The notes under the pieces: generated by a model | What the model saw: only the letters and a program-made list of their open reading frames with translations | The model's database searches: none | Told to the model about the DNA's origin: nothing | Position numbers and translations under genes: made by a program | Shown here: positions 1 through 7,837 of the stretch, one piece after another | Position numbering within the stretch: position 1 is the stretch's first letter | Layout: each line of letters opens with the position of its first letter | Assembly (NCBI GenBank): GCA_964603935.1 | Contig: CAZRWL010000011.1 | Location: forward strand, 1-34,441 | Source of the DNA: GWB1-37-8 sp964603935 | GTDB taxonomy: Bacteria > Patescibacteriota > Microgenomatia > Levybacterales > UBA12049 | Direction: 5' to 3' | Length of the DNA stretch: 34,441 bases

Positions 1-1
1 A

Positions 2-178
2 TGTGTCATTCTCTTCCTATGTCTTTATCAAAATGGAAAAAATAGTGATTTAAGCAGACGGAGAGAAGAAAGTGATTATGTCGTACAATATAACTTTTAC
101 GACGTGAGCCAGCTTCAGTTGCGCGGAGAAGTGCCTCAAACTTGTTATGAGTTAACAGTTATTAGTTATGAGTTTTAA
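2..178 (+). CDS. 3' end of an unidentified gene, probably a secreted or anchored protein
   Basis: Frame 2 is open from the window edge to a TAA at 176-178, giving 58 residues with no start needed inside the window. It opens with a hydrophobic stretch (VILFLCLY) followed by a charged run (SRRREE) and a beta-rich tail (VVQYNFYDV, QLQLRGEVPQTCYEL). A hydrophobic N-terminal segment followed by a beta-rich domain is usual for small exported proteins, so the true start may lie just upstream of the window. The last codons overlap a low-complexity stretch built from 'agttatgagtt'-like words, so the final residues may be repeat-derived. I do not recognise a family. Composition supports coding but the call is tentative. 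Confidence 0.4.
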   Translation, partial: CVILFLCLYQNGKNSDLSRRREESDYVVQYNFYDVSQLQLRGEVPQTCYELTVISYEF

Positions 179-372
179 TGTTGGGGGTTCTCTTTTGGCA
201 ATTATGCCCCTATAATTTCCCAGGCAAAAATCTTGATCCACTTCCCTACTATAGGTTTTGCAAATTTTATTTTCATGAAGTTAATTAAGGCTAAAATGTA
301 GTTAAAATCACATTATTCTTCCCTTCTCCTGTTTTTTCACCAAAAGGGAAGATTGGTTTATGGCGATTTTTT
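179..372. other. Non-coding gap with a TATAAT box and an inverted repeat
   Basis: No convincing reading frame. A perfect TATAAT lies at 211-216, with only a weak -35 (TTCTCT) 17 bp upstream. An 8-bp inverted repeat, CTTCCCTT at 318-325 and AAGGGAAG at 344-351, is followed by a T8 run at 367-374. A small RNA running from about 223 to the T run is possible but unproven, because the T run is separated from the inverted repeat by 15 bases. Confidence 0.3.
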
Positions 373-401
373 TTGACTTTTAAAATATTTTGTGGTAACA
401 T
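373..401 (+). promoter_or_regulatory. Sigma-70-type promoter for the 412 gene
   Basis: TTGACT at 373-378, a 17-bp spacer, then TAACAT at 396-401, with TGTG just before the -10. Transcription should start near 408. The first in-frame TTG (373) of the downstream frame is the -35 itself, so it cannot be the start codon; ATG 412 fits a very short leader. Confidence 0.6.
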
Positions 402-411
402 GCTTGATAAT

Positions 412-882
412 ATGTTGGAAGCAAAAGCAGGTGCGGAAAATCAAGTCAGGAAGCTTACTTCTTCTGAAGCTAGAGGAAATGCTTTAAGATTAATAGAAAG
501 TTTTAAGATATCTCTTTTAAATACAGAGGGGTTTGCAACAAGAGGGGTAAAGGAAAAGTTGCTAGGCAATAATGTATATGCTCCGATTAACTTCCAAAGA
601 GGACAAAACGATTTTTCCCTTGAGCATTGCATAATTAATCCCGATGACGGTAAGCTATATTTTTCTTTAATTGCAACTTCAGGTGTTGGCGATAACAGAA
701 TGCGAGAAACCGTAATTTTATCCGTAGCAAAACAATCTGAGATTGGGGGAAGTGTTGGGTATTGGAGAAAATTTCCCAACAGCGTTGCCGTTGTTGATTA
801 TGATACCGAAACTGCAGTGCGAGGGGCAGAAAGCGTGCTGGCAAGCTTAAAAGGCGAGCATTTCATAGGAGCGTTTACTTAA
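412..882 (+). CDS. Hypothetical protein, 156 aa
   Basis: I do not recognise a family. The protein is soluble, with no signal peptide or membrane segment. An N-terminal helical region (about residues 1-45) is followed by alternating strands (YAPINFQRG, LYFSLIATSG, ETVILSVA, SVAVVDYD) and a C-terminal helix with AESVLASLKGEHF. The start is placed at ATG 412 because the longer reading begins inside the -35 box and ATG 400 overlaps the -10 box; 412 lies a few bases downstream of the expected transcript start. It stands alone, followed 43 bp later by the strong promoter of the recombinase gene, so it is probably monocistronic. It could be a DNA-associated accessory gene next to the recombinase, but nothing in the sequence proves that. 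Confidence 0.6.
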   Translation: MLEAKAGAENQVRKLTSSEARGNALRLIESFKISLLNTEGFATRGVKEKLLGNNVYAPINFQRGQNDFSLEHCIINPDDGKLYFSLIATSGVGDNRMRETVILSVAKQSEIGGSVGYWRKFPNSVAVVDYDTETAVRGAESVLASLKGEHFIGAFT

Positions 883-925
883 AAGGGTTTTTGGAAATCC
901 ACTTTTATTTGTAAAAATCTTCAAG

Positions 926-954
926 TTGACAATTTTTTTCCCGCGTCGCATAAT
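926..954 (+). promoter_or_regulatory. Strong promoter for the tyrosine recombinase
   Basis: TTGACA at 926-931, exactly 17 bp, then CATAAT at 949-954 (one mismatch to consensus). Expected transcript start is near 961, leaving about 80 nt of leader before ATG 1044. Confidence 0.65.
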
Positions 955-976
955 AAAAGTAATCTTGGTTTTGTTT

Positions 977-1012
977 GCTCCATTTTACAACGCAAGCGTC
1001 GCAAAATGGAGC
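977..1012 (+). promoter_or_regulatory. Long hairpin in the recombinase mRNA leader
   Basis: GCTCCATTTT (977-986) and AAAATGGAGC (1003-1012) are perfect 10-bp inverted arms. The 16-nt centre holds a smaller ACG/CGT stem around CAAG. It lies between the predicted transcript start (about 961) and ATG 1044 and has no T run after it, so it looks like a leader structure or protein-binding palindrome rather than a terminator. Confidence 0.55.
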
Positions 1013-1043
1013 TGGTTTACAAATCCCAAAACTATTGTCGTAT

Positions 1044-1997
1044 ATGAGCGATACAAGGTCGGTTGCTGTAAACGAACTGTCAGTTTTTATAGATCAATTT
1101 CTTGAATACCTCGAAATCGAAAAAAATTGTTCCAAGCTGACGATCCGCGATTACAGGCATTATTTGGAAGTCTTTAATCTTTGGTTTACGCAAAACATGA
1201 ACGGCAAAAAGATTTCCGATTTGGATTTGGCAACTGTCAGAGAATACAGGGTTTTTTTAGCCAACCGTGAAGATGAAAAAGGATTAACCTTGAAACGCGT
1301 TACGCAGAATTATTATGTGATTGCGCTTCGTTCATTATTGCGGTTTTTGATCAAAAACGATCATGCGACATTGGAGCCGTCAAAAATTGATTTGCCCAAA
1401 ACAGAAAGCCGGAGTTTGAAATTTCTGGAACGTGAGCAAATAGACAGATTAGTTACTTCAATTGATACCTCCAAGGAGGAGGGAATTCGGGACAGGGCAA
1501 TTTTTGAATTATTATTTTCAACCGGGCTTCGTGTGTCTGAATTGGTTAAGCTAAATCATAATCAGATAAATTTAGATCGTCGCGAGTTTGGGGTAGTTGG
1601 AAAAGGAGGACGCGCAAGAGTTGTTTTTATTTCAGACCGAGCTGCAAAATGGGTTTCAGAGTATCTTAAGAAACGCAAAGATGTCTTCAAGCCTTTGTTT
1701 ATCCGCTATTCGGGAAAAGTTATTGAGGATAATGGCGGAGAAAAAATGAGATTAACTGCCAGAAGCATTGAAAGAATTGTGAAAAAATACGTTCGGTTTG
1801 TCCGTTTGCCTGTTGATGCAACTGTTCACACGTTAAGACATTCATTCGCGACGGATTTACTGACAAACGGAGCGGATTTAAGATCCGTTCAGGAAATGCT
1901 CGGACACAAAAACATCGCCACCACCCAAATCTACACCCATGTTACCAATAAGCAATTAAGAGACGTTCATAAGAGTTTTCATAGTGGGAATAAGTAA
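1044..1997 (+). CDS. XerC/XerD-like tyrosine recombinase
   Basis: A site-specific recombinase of the phage-integrase family, 317 aa from ATG 1044. The N-terminal core-binding domain spans about residues 10-105 and the catalytic domain about 125-310. The full active-site set is visible: Arg163 in STGLRVSEL, Lys187 in GKGGR, His262 and Arg265 in HTLRHSFA, His288 in LGHKN, and the nucleophile Tyr297 in TTQIYTHV. Length matches chromosomal Xer proteins (about 300 aa), which resolve chromosome dimers at dif; an integrase role is also possible. An upstream TTG at 975 is in frame, but it would translate the leader hairpin, so ATG 1044 is preferred. No dif-like or att-like site was recognised nearby, and no phage genes adjoin it, which favours a housekeeping Xer over a prophage integrase. 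Confidence 0.9.
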   Translation: MSDTRSVAVNELSVFIDQFLEYLEIEKNCSKLTIRDYRHYLEVFNLWFTQNMNGKKISDLDLATVREYRVFLANREDEKGLTLKRVTQNYYVIALRSLLRFLIKNDHATLEPSKIDLPKTESRSLKFLEREQIDRLVTSIDTSKEEGIRDRAIFELLFSTGLRVSELVKLNHNQINLDRREFGVVGKGGRARVVFISDRAAKWVSEYLKKRKDVFKPLFIRYSGKVIEDNGGEKMRLTARSIERIVKKYVRFVRLPVDATVHTLRHSFATDLLTNGADLRSVQEMLGHKNIATTQIYTHVTNKQLRDVHKSFHSGNK

Positions 1998-2016
1998 CTT
2001 TTACTACATCGCCAAG

Positions 2017-2036
2017 CTAGACCGATCCCGTATCGG
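2017..2036. repeat. 20-bp hairpin repeat at a convergent gene junction, copy 1
   Basis: CCGAT-CCCGT-ATCGG hairpin preceded by CTAGA. The same 20 bases occur inverted at 17053-17072 with one mismatch, and weaker similarity continues beyond the CTAG end. Both copies sit between the 3' ends of convergent genes. Confidence 0.55.
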
Positions 2037-2066
2037 ACTCGACTGGAGCGATTTCGGATGGACATC

Positions 2067-2085
2067 GACTTTATCTCATAAAGTC
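2067..2085. terminator. Possible bidirectional 3'-end hairpin
   Basis: GACTTTAT (2067-2074), loop CTC, ATAAAGTC (2078-2085): a perfect 8-bp stem that overlaps the stop codon of the minus-strand SIMPL gene, in the gap where the recombinase (+) and SIMPL gene (-) converge. There is no U run, so the terminator role is inferred from position only. Confidence 0.35.
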
Positions 2086-2810
2086 TCATAGGAGAGGGTG
2101 ATGGTGATTTTGATGGAGTTTTCCCCGGGCGCAAGTTGAGTATCTGCTGATTGTTCAGCTTTCAAAGATTGTATTGCAAAGGGCCGGGGTTCAAAACTGC
2201 CCAACTCCGCAACATCAACAATTCTTCCCAATCGGATTCCTGTTGCCCTACTCAAACTTTCTGCTTTTTCTTTGGCTATTTTTACCGCTTCATTCCTTGC
2301 CTTTTCTTCCAATTCTTTTTTGGTTTTGTCGTTAAAAGTAAAAGTTATTCCTCCGGCAATATTTGCTCCGTCAGCAACTGCGGTATCGATTGTTTTACTT
2401 GCGGTGTCAATCGGGGTTTTTACATCAAGAGTTTGGGTAACCGTGTAACCGGTGATATTTTGTCCTCCCCTCCCGAAATCATAGTTTGGGCTAATGCTGT
2501 AATTGGTTGTTTTAATATTTTTTTCTTCAACCCCAAGACGCTTTAAATCGTCTATGATTTTATTTACCGCAGTGTTCGTCTGAGCTTGAGCATCAATAAC
2601 TATTGAGGCGGTTTTCGTTACCCCAATCGAGAATTGAGCAGTATCCGGAATCGCTGTCGCCTCCCCTATCCCGCTTACATTAAATAGGTTTGCTTTTGTA
2701 GTAGTAATGCTATTGACGGAAAAAGGAATTGGCCCGAACAATTTCGTATAAACAAAAAGTCCAAAGAAAATAAAAATAATAATTAACAATGGATTTCTTG
2801 CGTTTTTCAT
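2076..2810 (-). CDS. SIMPL-domain (DUF541) exported protein
   Basis: A 244-aa protein with one N-terminal membrane segment (about residues 8-24, LLIIIFIFFGLFVYTKLF) followed by an extracytoplasmic SIMPL/DUF541 domain (about 40-242). Family landmarks are visible: an early VSGIGEATAIPDTA segment, a middle GYTVTQTLDV strand, and a helix with ARNEAVKIAKEKAESLSRATG. Members include the BP26/OMP28 and YggE families, which form ring-like oligomers and have poorly defined roles at the envelope. It is the last gene of its operon, 3 bp after the unknown gene at 2814. The strong match to family architecture makes the domain call safe; its function is not known. Confidence 0.85.
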   Translation of the reverse strand: MKNARNPLLIIIFIFFGLFVYTKLFGPIPFSVNSITTTKANLFNVSGIGEATAIPDTAQFSIGVTKTASIVIDAQAQTNTAVNKIIDDLKRLGVEEKNIKTTNYSISPNYDFGRGGQNITGYTVTQTLDVKTPIDTASKTIDTAVADGANIAGGITFTFNDKTKKELEEKARNEAVKIAKEKAESLSRATGIRLGRIVDVAELGSFEPRPFAIQSLKAEQSADTQLAPGENSIKITITLSYETL

Positions 2811-2813
2811 AGA

Positions 2814-3314
2814 TTAATCAGCAGGGGTTGGATGCATTGGGTGAGCCAGCTCTCCCTTTTTGAGAGTAACGATTTTAAGTCCGGTTCTCATGTCTGTAAT
2901 TGTATTATGCAAATCAGCGTTTAACTGTAGAATAGTAATATCTTTTCCATCCATGCCCTCTGTGATCGGGTCTTTGGTTGTTAGCAAAACAGATATTCTC
3001 TCAAACAGAGCGCGAGCATCATCGGTAGTAGTGGTAATGATGCCCATCCATGGATCTTTAGCGGCGTTTAAAGCTTTTTTGAGCTTAAGGGATGTAATTA
3101 TTTCTTCGACTTTTTTCTGTTTCGAATTGCAAAAAGTAACTGTAACAGGACCGGTTATTCCTTGTCTGGACAAGCGATTAGCGATATCCTGTCTTATTAG
3201 TTGATCGGGAAAACCATTTGTACGAATAGTGAAACTATCGGCAAGAACAATATTGCTTCCTCTTAACAATTCTAAGGGATTATTGTGGCCTGACAGATCT
3301 TTTTCAGATACCAT
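2814..3314 (-). CDS. Hypothetical protein, about 166 aa
   Basis: I do not recognise a family. The protein is soluble and mixed alpha/beta, with a segment reading QDIANRLSRQGITGPVTVTF and a later helix DDARALFERISVLLTT; no signal peptide or membrane segment. A TTG at 3326 extends the frame by four codons. It sits only 4 nt after the -10 box, so ATG 3314 is preferred, although a leaderless TTG start is possible. It has its own promoter just upstream and is followed after 3 bp by the SIMPL gene, so the two are co-transcribed. The SIMPL partner hints at an envelope-related job, but that is inference. Confidence 0.65.
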   Translation of the reverse strand: MVSEKDLSGHNNPLELLRGSNIVLADSFTIRTNGFPDQLIRQDIANRLSRQGITGPVTVTFCNSKQKKVEEIITSLKLKKALNAAKDPWMGIITTTTDDARALFERISVLLTTKDPITEGMDGKDITILQLNADLHNTITDMRTGLKIVTLKKGELAHPMHPTPAD

Positions 3315-3330
3315 AGTATTTGTCAATTTT

Positions 3331-3360
3331 GTTATATCACAGATTTAAATGAATTGTCAA
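3331..3360 (-). promoter_or_regulatory. Promoter for the 3314 and SIMPL genes
   Basis: On the minus strand TTGACA (3360-3355), an 18-bp spacer, then TATAAC (3336-3331). Transcription should start near 3324-3326, close to the TTG/ATG start codons, so the leader is very short or absent. Confidence 0.55.
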
Positions 3361-3378
3361 TTGTTTTGATTTACCGAT

Positions 3379-4572
3379 CTAACAAAGTATCTTTCCTGAT
3401 CCTGGCCTTGCTAAAATTTTTCCGTTTTCGAAGACTTTTTTTCCGCGGATGAAGACTTGCTCGACTTTGCCCTTAACTTTCATTCCTGCAAACGGCGTCC
3501 ATTTGCATTTGGTGAAAAGGTTTTTATTTTCAATGATATATTCTTGAGAAAGGTCAATTTCGATTCTGCTTTGATGATTTAAATCATTGAAGCGTTTAAG
3601 ACCAAAGATGTCGGCAGGATTTTTGTGGCATAGGCGGACAATGTCATCAATTGTCAATCTTTTTTCGGAAACTGCGGTCAGCAAAAGAGGAAGAGTTGTT
3701 TCAAGCCCGGGAACGCCAAAAGGAATATTGGCGGCTCGGGGTCCTGCCCCGACTTTCCCTCCCGCCAGTGCTCCTTGGACTTCGCCAAGATGCGCGCTGT
3801 CGGGAGCCCTTCCTGTCGTGTCACCCCTCGCCTGCCCTCCTTTTTCTTCGATTGTGTGGGGGGCGTGGTCGGATTCGACAACGTCAATATATTTTAAATT
3901 CTTCCATAAAAAATTCTGATCTTTTTTAGTTTTTAAAGATGGTTTCATTAGACCAAAAGGCCCTAAGCGTTTGGCATCTTGATCTGTCAAAAACAAATGA
4001 TGAGGGGTAACCCCGCAAGTTATTTTTAAACCCTGTTTTTTTGCTTTTATAATTTGCCTCAAATCTTCAGCAGTACTTATGTGACAGATATGAGCCTTGT
4101 TTCCAATGTTTTTTACTAATTTTATTACAACGCTTAGCATATTATCTTCCGCGTGAAGCAAAATTGGTATTTTTTTCTGTACTTTAACGCTATGTAGCGC
4201 TGTAGTCCATGCGCTGAATATTGTTTCCAGTTTTCCTTTATTAATTAAAAAGTTTCCTGTTGTTTGGTTTAGATAGAGTTTAAGACCAAGAATCTTATTG
4301 ATAACTTTTGGAAATTCTCCAAGGTTGTCCCCCATCGAGCCGAAATAAAATCCGACATCGCAAACTATTTTTTCTTTGGCAATTTTTATTTTTTCGTTTA
4401 ACCGCTGGGCAGTTGTAATAGGAGTTTTATTATTCGGCATGTCCAGAATTGTTGTAAACCCGTCGGCTATTGCAGCTGCAGTCCCCGTGTAAAAATCTTC
4501 TTTGCGGGTTTGGCCCGGGTCGCGCAAATGGACATGCGGGTCAATAAGTCCGGGTAAAACTAATTTAGACAT
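3379..4572 (-). CDS. pyrC: Dihydroorotase, CAD-like, with an in-frame insert
   Basis: Cyclises carbamoyl-aspartate to dihydroorotate, third step of UMP synthesis, in the cytosol. 397 aa. Metal-binding and substrate motifs are clear: HVHLRDPG near the N-terminus, ILLHAED, ICHIST, TPHHLFL and SDHAPHTIEEK. The C-terminal tail WTPFAGMKVKGKV is typical of the amidohydrolase fold. Residues 245-281 (bases 3730-3840) are a GC-rich, Gly/Ala/Arg-rich segment placed between SDHAPHTIEEK and PFGVPGLETTLPLL, where relatives I know have only a short loop; it looks like an inserted repeat that stayed in frame. The start overlaps the end of carB by 8 bp, so it is translated with carB. All catalytic positions are outside the insert, so the enzyme should be active. 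Confidence 0.93.
   Translation of the reverse strand: MSKLVLPGLIDPHVHLRDPGQTRKEDFYTGTAAAIADGFTTILDMPNNKTPITTAQRLNEKIKIAKEKIVCDVGFYFGSMGDNLGEFPKVINKILGLKLYLNQTTGNFLINKGKLETIFSAWTTALHSVKVQKKIPILLHAEDNMLSVVIKLVKNIGNKAHICHISTAEDLRQIIKAKKQGLKITCGVTPHHLFLTDQDAKRLGPFGLMKPSLKTKKDQNFLWKNLKYIDVVESDHAPHTIEEKGGQARGDTTGRAPDSAHLGEVQGALAGGKVGAGPRAANIPFGVPGLETTLPLLLTAVSEKRLTIDDIVRLCHKNPADIFGLKRFNDLNHQSRIEIDLSQEYIIENKNLFTKCKWTPFAGMKVKGKVEQVFIRGKKVFENGKILARPGSGKILC
3730..3840. repeat. GC-rich insert translated inside pyrC
   Basis: A 111-bp segment (37 codons) much richer in G and C than the gene around it. It contains the hairpins CGGGG-TCCTG-CCCCG (3737-3751) and CTTGG-ACTTCG-CCAAG (3774-3789). It keeps the frame and has no stop codon in the pyrC direction. 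Confidence 0.6.
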
Positions 4573-7500
4573 ATTCGCTCCAAGATTTAATGCTTAAATC
4601 TTCAGACTTTAACGATGTGATTGCCTTAACGAAAAGTTCTGCTTTTTTTAAATCCGTAAAAAGAGGAACATTGTGGTCTACGGCACAGCGGCGTATTACG
4701 TATTCATCGCCGATAATTTTTATTAAGTGAGAATCGACTATGTTAATCGCCAAATCAATTTTATTTTGCTCGAAATACTCCAAGACATTTGGAGATTTCT
4801 TCTCGTGGATTTTGTAAAGAATTTTTGCTTTTATTCCGTTTCTTTCTAAAAATGCGCAGGTATTTTTGGAAGCGTAAAGCGGCAGTCCAAGCGCTGCGAG
4901 ATTACGGGCGCTTTCCAGAAAATGGACCTTATTTTCTTCTGAGCCAAGACTTATGAAAACCCCTTTTTTGGGAATTCTTTCTCCGACTGCAATCTGCGCT
5001 TTCAGAAATGCTTCTTCGATGGTTTCTCCAAAGCAGGCGGCTTCTCCGGTTGACCCCATTTCTACATGCAAAATCGGGTCTGCGCCTGTCAGGCGGGCGA
5101 AGGAGAATTGAGCGGCTTTTACTGCAGCAAAGTTAATTGAAGGAGTGTTGATTTGCGAAATTGTTTTATCAAAAAATGCGTCAACGGATAATTTAGCCAA
5201 GTCAATTCCTGTTACCTTGGAGATAAAAGGGAAAGTCCGGGACGAGCGAAGATTAATTTCTATAACCTGAACAATATTGTCTTTTGCCAAAAATTGAATG
5301 TTAAAAGGTCCTGAAATTGAAAGCGCAGCAGCTAATTTTCTTCCAACCTCCTCAATTTTGCGTTTCGTTTCTACATATACTTTCTGAGGAGGAAGGACGA
5401 TTGACGCATCGCCCGAATGCACTCCGGCATTTTCAACATGCTCGGAGATAACAAAAACTTTCATATCTCCCTTTTGGGCAACTGCGTCAAGCTCAATTTC
5501 TTTGGCTTTTTCTATAAATTTGGAAATTGTCAGCGGGTATTCCGAAGAAACAAGAGTAGCTTCTTCTACGTACCTTATTAATTCTTCTTTGTTGTGGCAG
5601 ATTCTCATCAGAGTTCCCGATAGCACATAGGAAGGACGAAGAAGAACCGGAAAACCTACCCTGTCACAGAATTTGATTGCTGCAGGTTCGCTGGTAACCT
5701 TTTCCCACGCCGGCTGAGATATGTTTAGGGTGTCCATAAGACGGGAGAATTTGCTTCTGTCTTCTGCTTTATCAATTGAGGAGGGATGAGTGCCAAGAAT
5801 ACGGGAACCGTACGACTCAAGAGCGTGAGCTCTATTGTTGGGGGTTTGGCCGCCAACCGAAATAATTATTCCATAAGGATTCTCGAAATCATAGATATCC
5901 GCAATCCGTTCGAAAGTTAACTCTTCGAAGTACAATCTGTCCGCGATGTCGTAATCGGTTGAGACTGTTTCGGGATTGCAGTTGATAATTATAGATTCTT
6001 TGCCGTGGTTTTTTAAGGCCATGGCTGTGTTTACGCTTGTCCAGTCAAACTCTACGGAAGACCCTATTCTGTAGGGGCCGGACCCAAGGACAATAACTCC
6101 TTTTTTGCCAATTGGCTTAACGTCATGATGATTTCCATTGTAAGTTAAGTAAAGGTAATTAGTTTTAGCTTCAAATTCTCCTGATAAAGTATCTATTTGG
6201 AAGATTGCAGGAAGTATGCTGTATTTTTTGCGGAGCCTCCTTATCTCAAGCCCTTTCGCATTGGTTAATTGTCCGATCCGCTTGTCGGAAAAACCAAGTC
6301 TTTTGAGAGCATAAAGCTTTTCCTTCGTTAGTTCTCTTATGTCTTTTGGAGCTTCGGATTCGTGTTTGACTATATTTCTGATTCTTTCCAGAAACCAAGG
6401 GTCAATTCCTGTCAGACTGTAAATCTCCTCAATAGACATACTTTCTTTTATAGCTCTGGCTATTGCAAACATGCGTTTGGGCGTGGGAAACTTGAGACTT
6501 TCAATTAAAGTTTTTCCATTTTTTAACAGTATCTGGCTTGTCGCGCCTTCAAAATCCAAATCCAACATTCTGATTGCTTTTTGATAGGCTTCCTCAAATG
6601 TCCGTCCTATTCCCATTACTTCCCCAACAGACTTCATACTGCTTCCGATTTGCTCATCTGCCCCTTTGAATTTTTCAATATCCCAGCGGGGAATTTTAAC
6701 CACGATATAATCCAGAGCCGGTTCAAAACAGGATTGGGTTTTAAGCGTTACTTTGTTTTTAATATCGGTTAAGTTTTTACCAAGCGCAAGTTTGGCTGCG
6801 ACATAAGCCAAAGGATAGCCGGTTGCTTTGCTGGCTAAAGCAGAACTTCTGGAAAGACGGGCATTGACCTCAATAACATAATATTCAATTTCTTTTTGAG
6901 GATTGGGTTTGAGCGCGAATTGCACATTGCACTCGCCGACAATGTTCAGACTTCTGGCAATTTTTATCGCTTGCGAGCGAAGCGTATGGTATTCAAAATT
7001 ATTCAGGGTTTGGCTTGGCGCAACAACAATTGATTCTCCTGTGTGGATCCCCAGGGGATCCATATTTTCCATGTTGCAGACCGTGATGCAGTTGTCGAAT
7101 TTATCCCTCACCACTTCGTATTCAATTTCTTTGTAATGATGCAGATATTCCTCAAGCAAGATTTGCGAGACAAAAGAAAATGCGCGTTTGGCAATTACTC
7201 TTAGTTCCTTTACGTTTCTTGCAATTCCCGATCCTTGTCCGCCGAGAGCAAAACCTGATCTTAGCATAATCGGGAATTTCATTTTGCCGGCGATTTTTTC
7301 AGCCTCTAAAATATTGTTTGCGGCAGAGCTTTTTGGAGTGGGGACATTTATTGATTTTAGGTGGTCTGCGAATTTTTTGCGGTCTTCGGTTAACATAATT
7401 GCCGAAATAGGAGTTCCTAAAATTTCTACATTGTGTTTTTTCAAAACCCCGCTTTTATGCAAATCCATTCCGCAGTTTAAAGCGGTTTGGCCGCCGAATG

Positions 7501-7756
7501 ATAAAAGAATGCCTTGAGGTTTTTCTTTGGCAATTATTTTTTCAACGAAGTATGCGTTTACCGGTAAAAAGTAAACATCATGAGCCAAGAATTTCGATGT
7601 TTGGATAGTTGCTATATTTGGATTAACTAAAATTATTTTTATTCCTTCTTCTTTCAGGGCTTTTATAGCTTGGGATCCGGAATAATCGAATTCTCCCGCT
7701 TCCCCTATTTTTAGCGCTCCACTCCCAAGGACTAGGACTTTTTTAATGTTTTTCAT
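4565..7756 (-). CDS. carB: Carbamoyl-phosphate synthase large subunit
   Basis: Makes carbamoyl phosphate from bicarbonate, ammonia delivered by CarA, and two ATP. 1063 aa, close to the usual 1070, with both halves present. The first half starts with VLVLGSGALKIGEAGEFDYSG and carries an ATP-grasp domain (EYEVVRD, CNMENMDPLGIHTGES, EVNARLSRSSALASK). The oligomerisation region lies around 400-540. The second half restarts at IVLGSGPYRIGSSVEFDW and has its own ATP-grasp domain (EINLRSSRTFPFISK). A C-terminal MGS-like regulatory domain (about 930-1063) begins at GVFISLG. The wording of the first half (SGSQAIKALKEEGI, NPNIATIQTSKF, EIEYEVVRD) is strikingly like eukaryotic CAD as I remember it. Gap of 81 bp to carA, filled by a dispersed repeat; 8-bp overlap with pyrC downstream. 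Confidence 0.97.
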   Translation of the reverse strand: MKNIKKVLVLGSGALKIGEAGEFDYSGSQAIKALKEEGIKIILVNPNIATIQTSKFLAHDVYFLPVNAYFVEKIIAKEKPQGILLSFGGQTALNCGMDLHKSGVLKKHNVEILGTPISAIMLTEDRKKFADHLKSINVPTPKSSAANNILEAEKIAGKMKFPIMLRSGFALGGQGSGIARNVKELRVIAKRAFSFVSQILLEEYLHHYKEIEYEVVRDKFDNCITVCNMENMDPLGIHTGESIVVAPSQTLNNFEYHTLRSQAIKIARSLNIVGECNVQFALKPNPQKEIEYYVIEVNARLSRSSALASKATGYPLAYVAAKLALGKNLTDIKNKVTLKTQSCFEPALDYIVVKIPRWDIEKFKGADEQIGSSMKSVGEVMGIGRTFEEAYQKAIRMLDLDFEGATSQILLKNGKTLIESLKFPTPKRMFAIARAIKESMSIEEIYSLTGIDPWFLERIRNIVKHESEAPKDIRELTKEKLYALKRLGFSDKRIGQLTNAKGLEIRRLRKKYSILPAIFQIDTLSGEFEAKTNYLYLTYNGNHHDVKPIGKKGVIVLGSGPYRIGSSVEFDWTSVNTAMALKNHGKESIIINCNPETVSTDYDIADRLYFEELTFERIADIYDFENPYGIIISVGGQTPNNRAHALESYGSRILGTHPSSIDKAEDRSKFSRLMDTLNISQPAWEKVTSEPAAIKFCDRVGFPVLLRPSYVLSGTLMRICHNKEELIRYVEEATLVSSEYPLTISKFIEKAKEIELDAVAQKGDMKVFVISEHVENAGVHSGDASIVLPPQKVYVETKRKIEEVGRKLAAALSISGPFNIQFLAKDNIVQVIEINLRSSRTFPFISKVTGIDLAKLSVDAFFDKTISQINTPSINFAAVKAAQFSFARLTGADPILHVEMGSTGEAACFGETIEEAFLKAQIAVGERIPKKGVFISLGSEENKVHFLESARNLAALGLPLYASKNTCAFLERNGIKAKILYKIHEKKSPNVLEYFEQNKIDLAINIVDSHLIKIIGDEYVIRRCAVDHNVPLFTDLKKAELFVKAITSLKSEDLSIKSWSEYV

Positions 7757-7767
7757 GTTTATCTCGA

Positions 7768-7837
7768 TGTCATCCTGAATTTATTTCAGGATCTAGTTCT
7801 TTGAGAAACGAGATGCCGAAACAAGTTCGGCATGACA
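7768..7837 (+). repeat. Dispersed MITE-like repeat, short form (70 bp), between carA and carB
   Basis: Begins TGTCATCCTGAA and ends TTCGGCATGACA, so its ends TGTCAT/ATGACA are inverted. It holds two internal palindromes (CCTGAA...TTCAGG and TGCCGAA...TTCGGCA). It fills nearly the whole carA-carB gap and ends next to the carA stop. Other copies lie at 14059, 29653 and 30231. Confidence 0.8.

Noticed and set aside
60..130. A stretch near 110-130 that faintly resembles a conserved 23S rRNA segment
   Set aside because: Only a few bases match, surrounding sequence does not fit rRNA, and a protein frame runs through it.
373..411. TTG start for the first unknown gene at 373
   Set aside because: The TTG is part of the -35 box and ATG 400 overlaps the -10; ATG 412 is the first start that a transcript from this promoter can contain.
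977..1012. Hairpin before the recombinase as an intrinsic terminator
   Set aside because: No T run follows, and it lies downstream of a strong promoter and upstream of its gene.
1044..1997. Prophage or integrative element around the tyrosine recombinase
   Set aside because: No phage or conjugation genes, no flanking direct repeats or tRNA gene were seen.
3587..3929. Plus-strand open frames across pyrC
   Set aside because: They are shadows of the GC-rich insert and of pyrC, with no homology that I can see.
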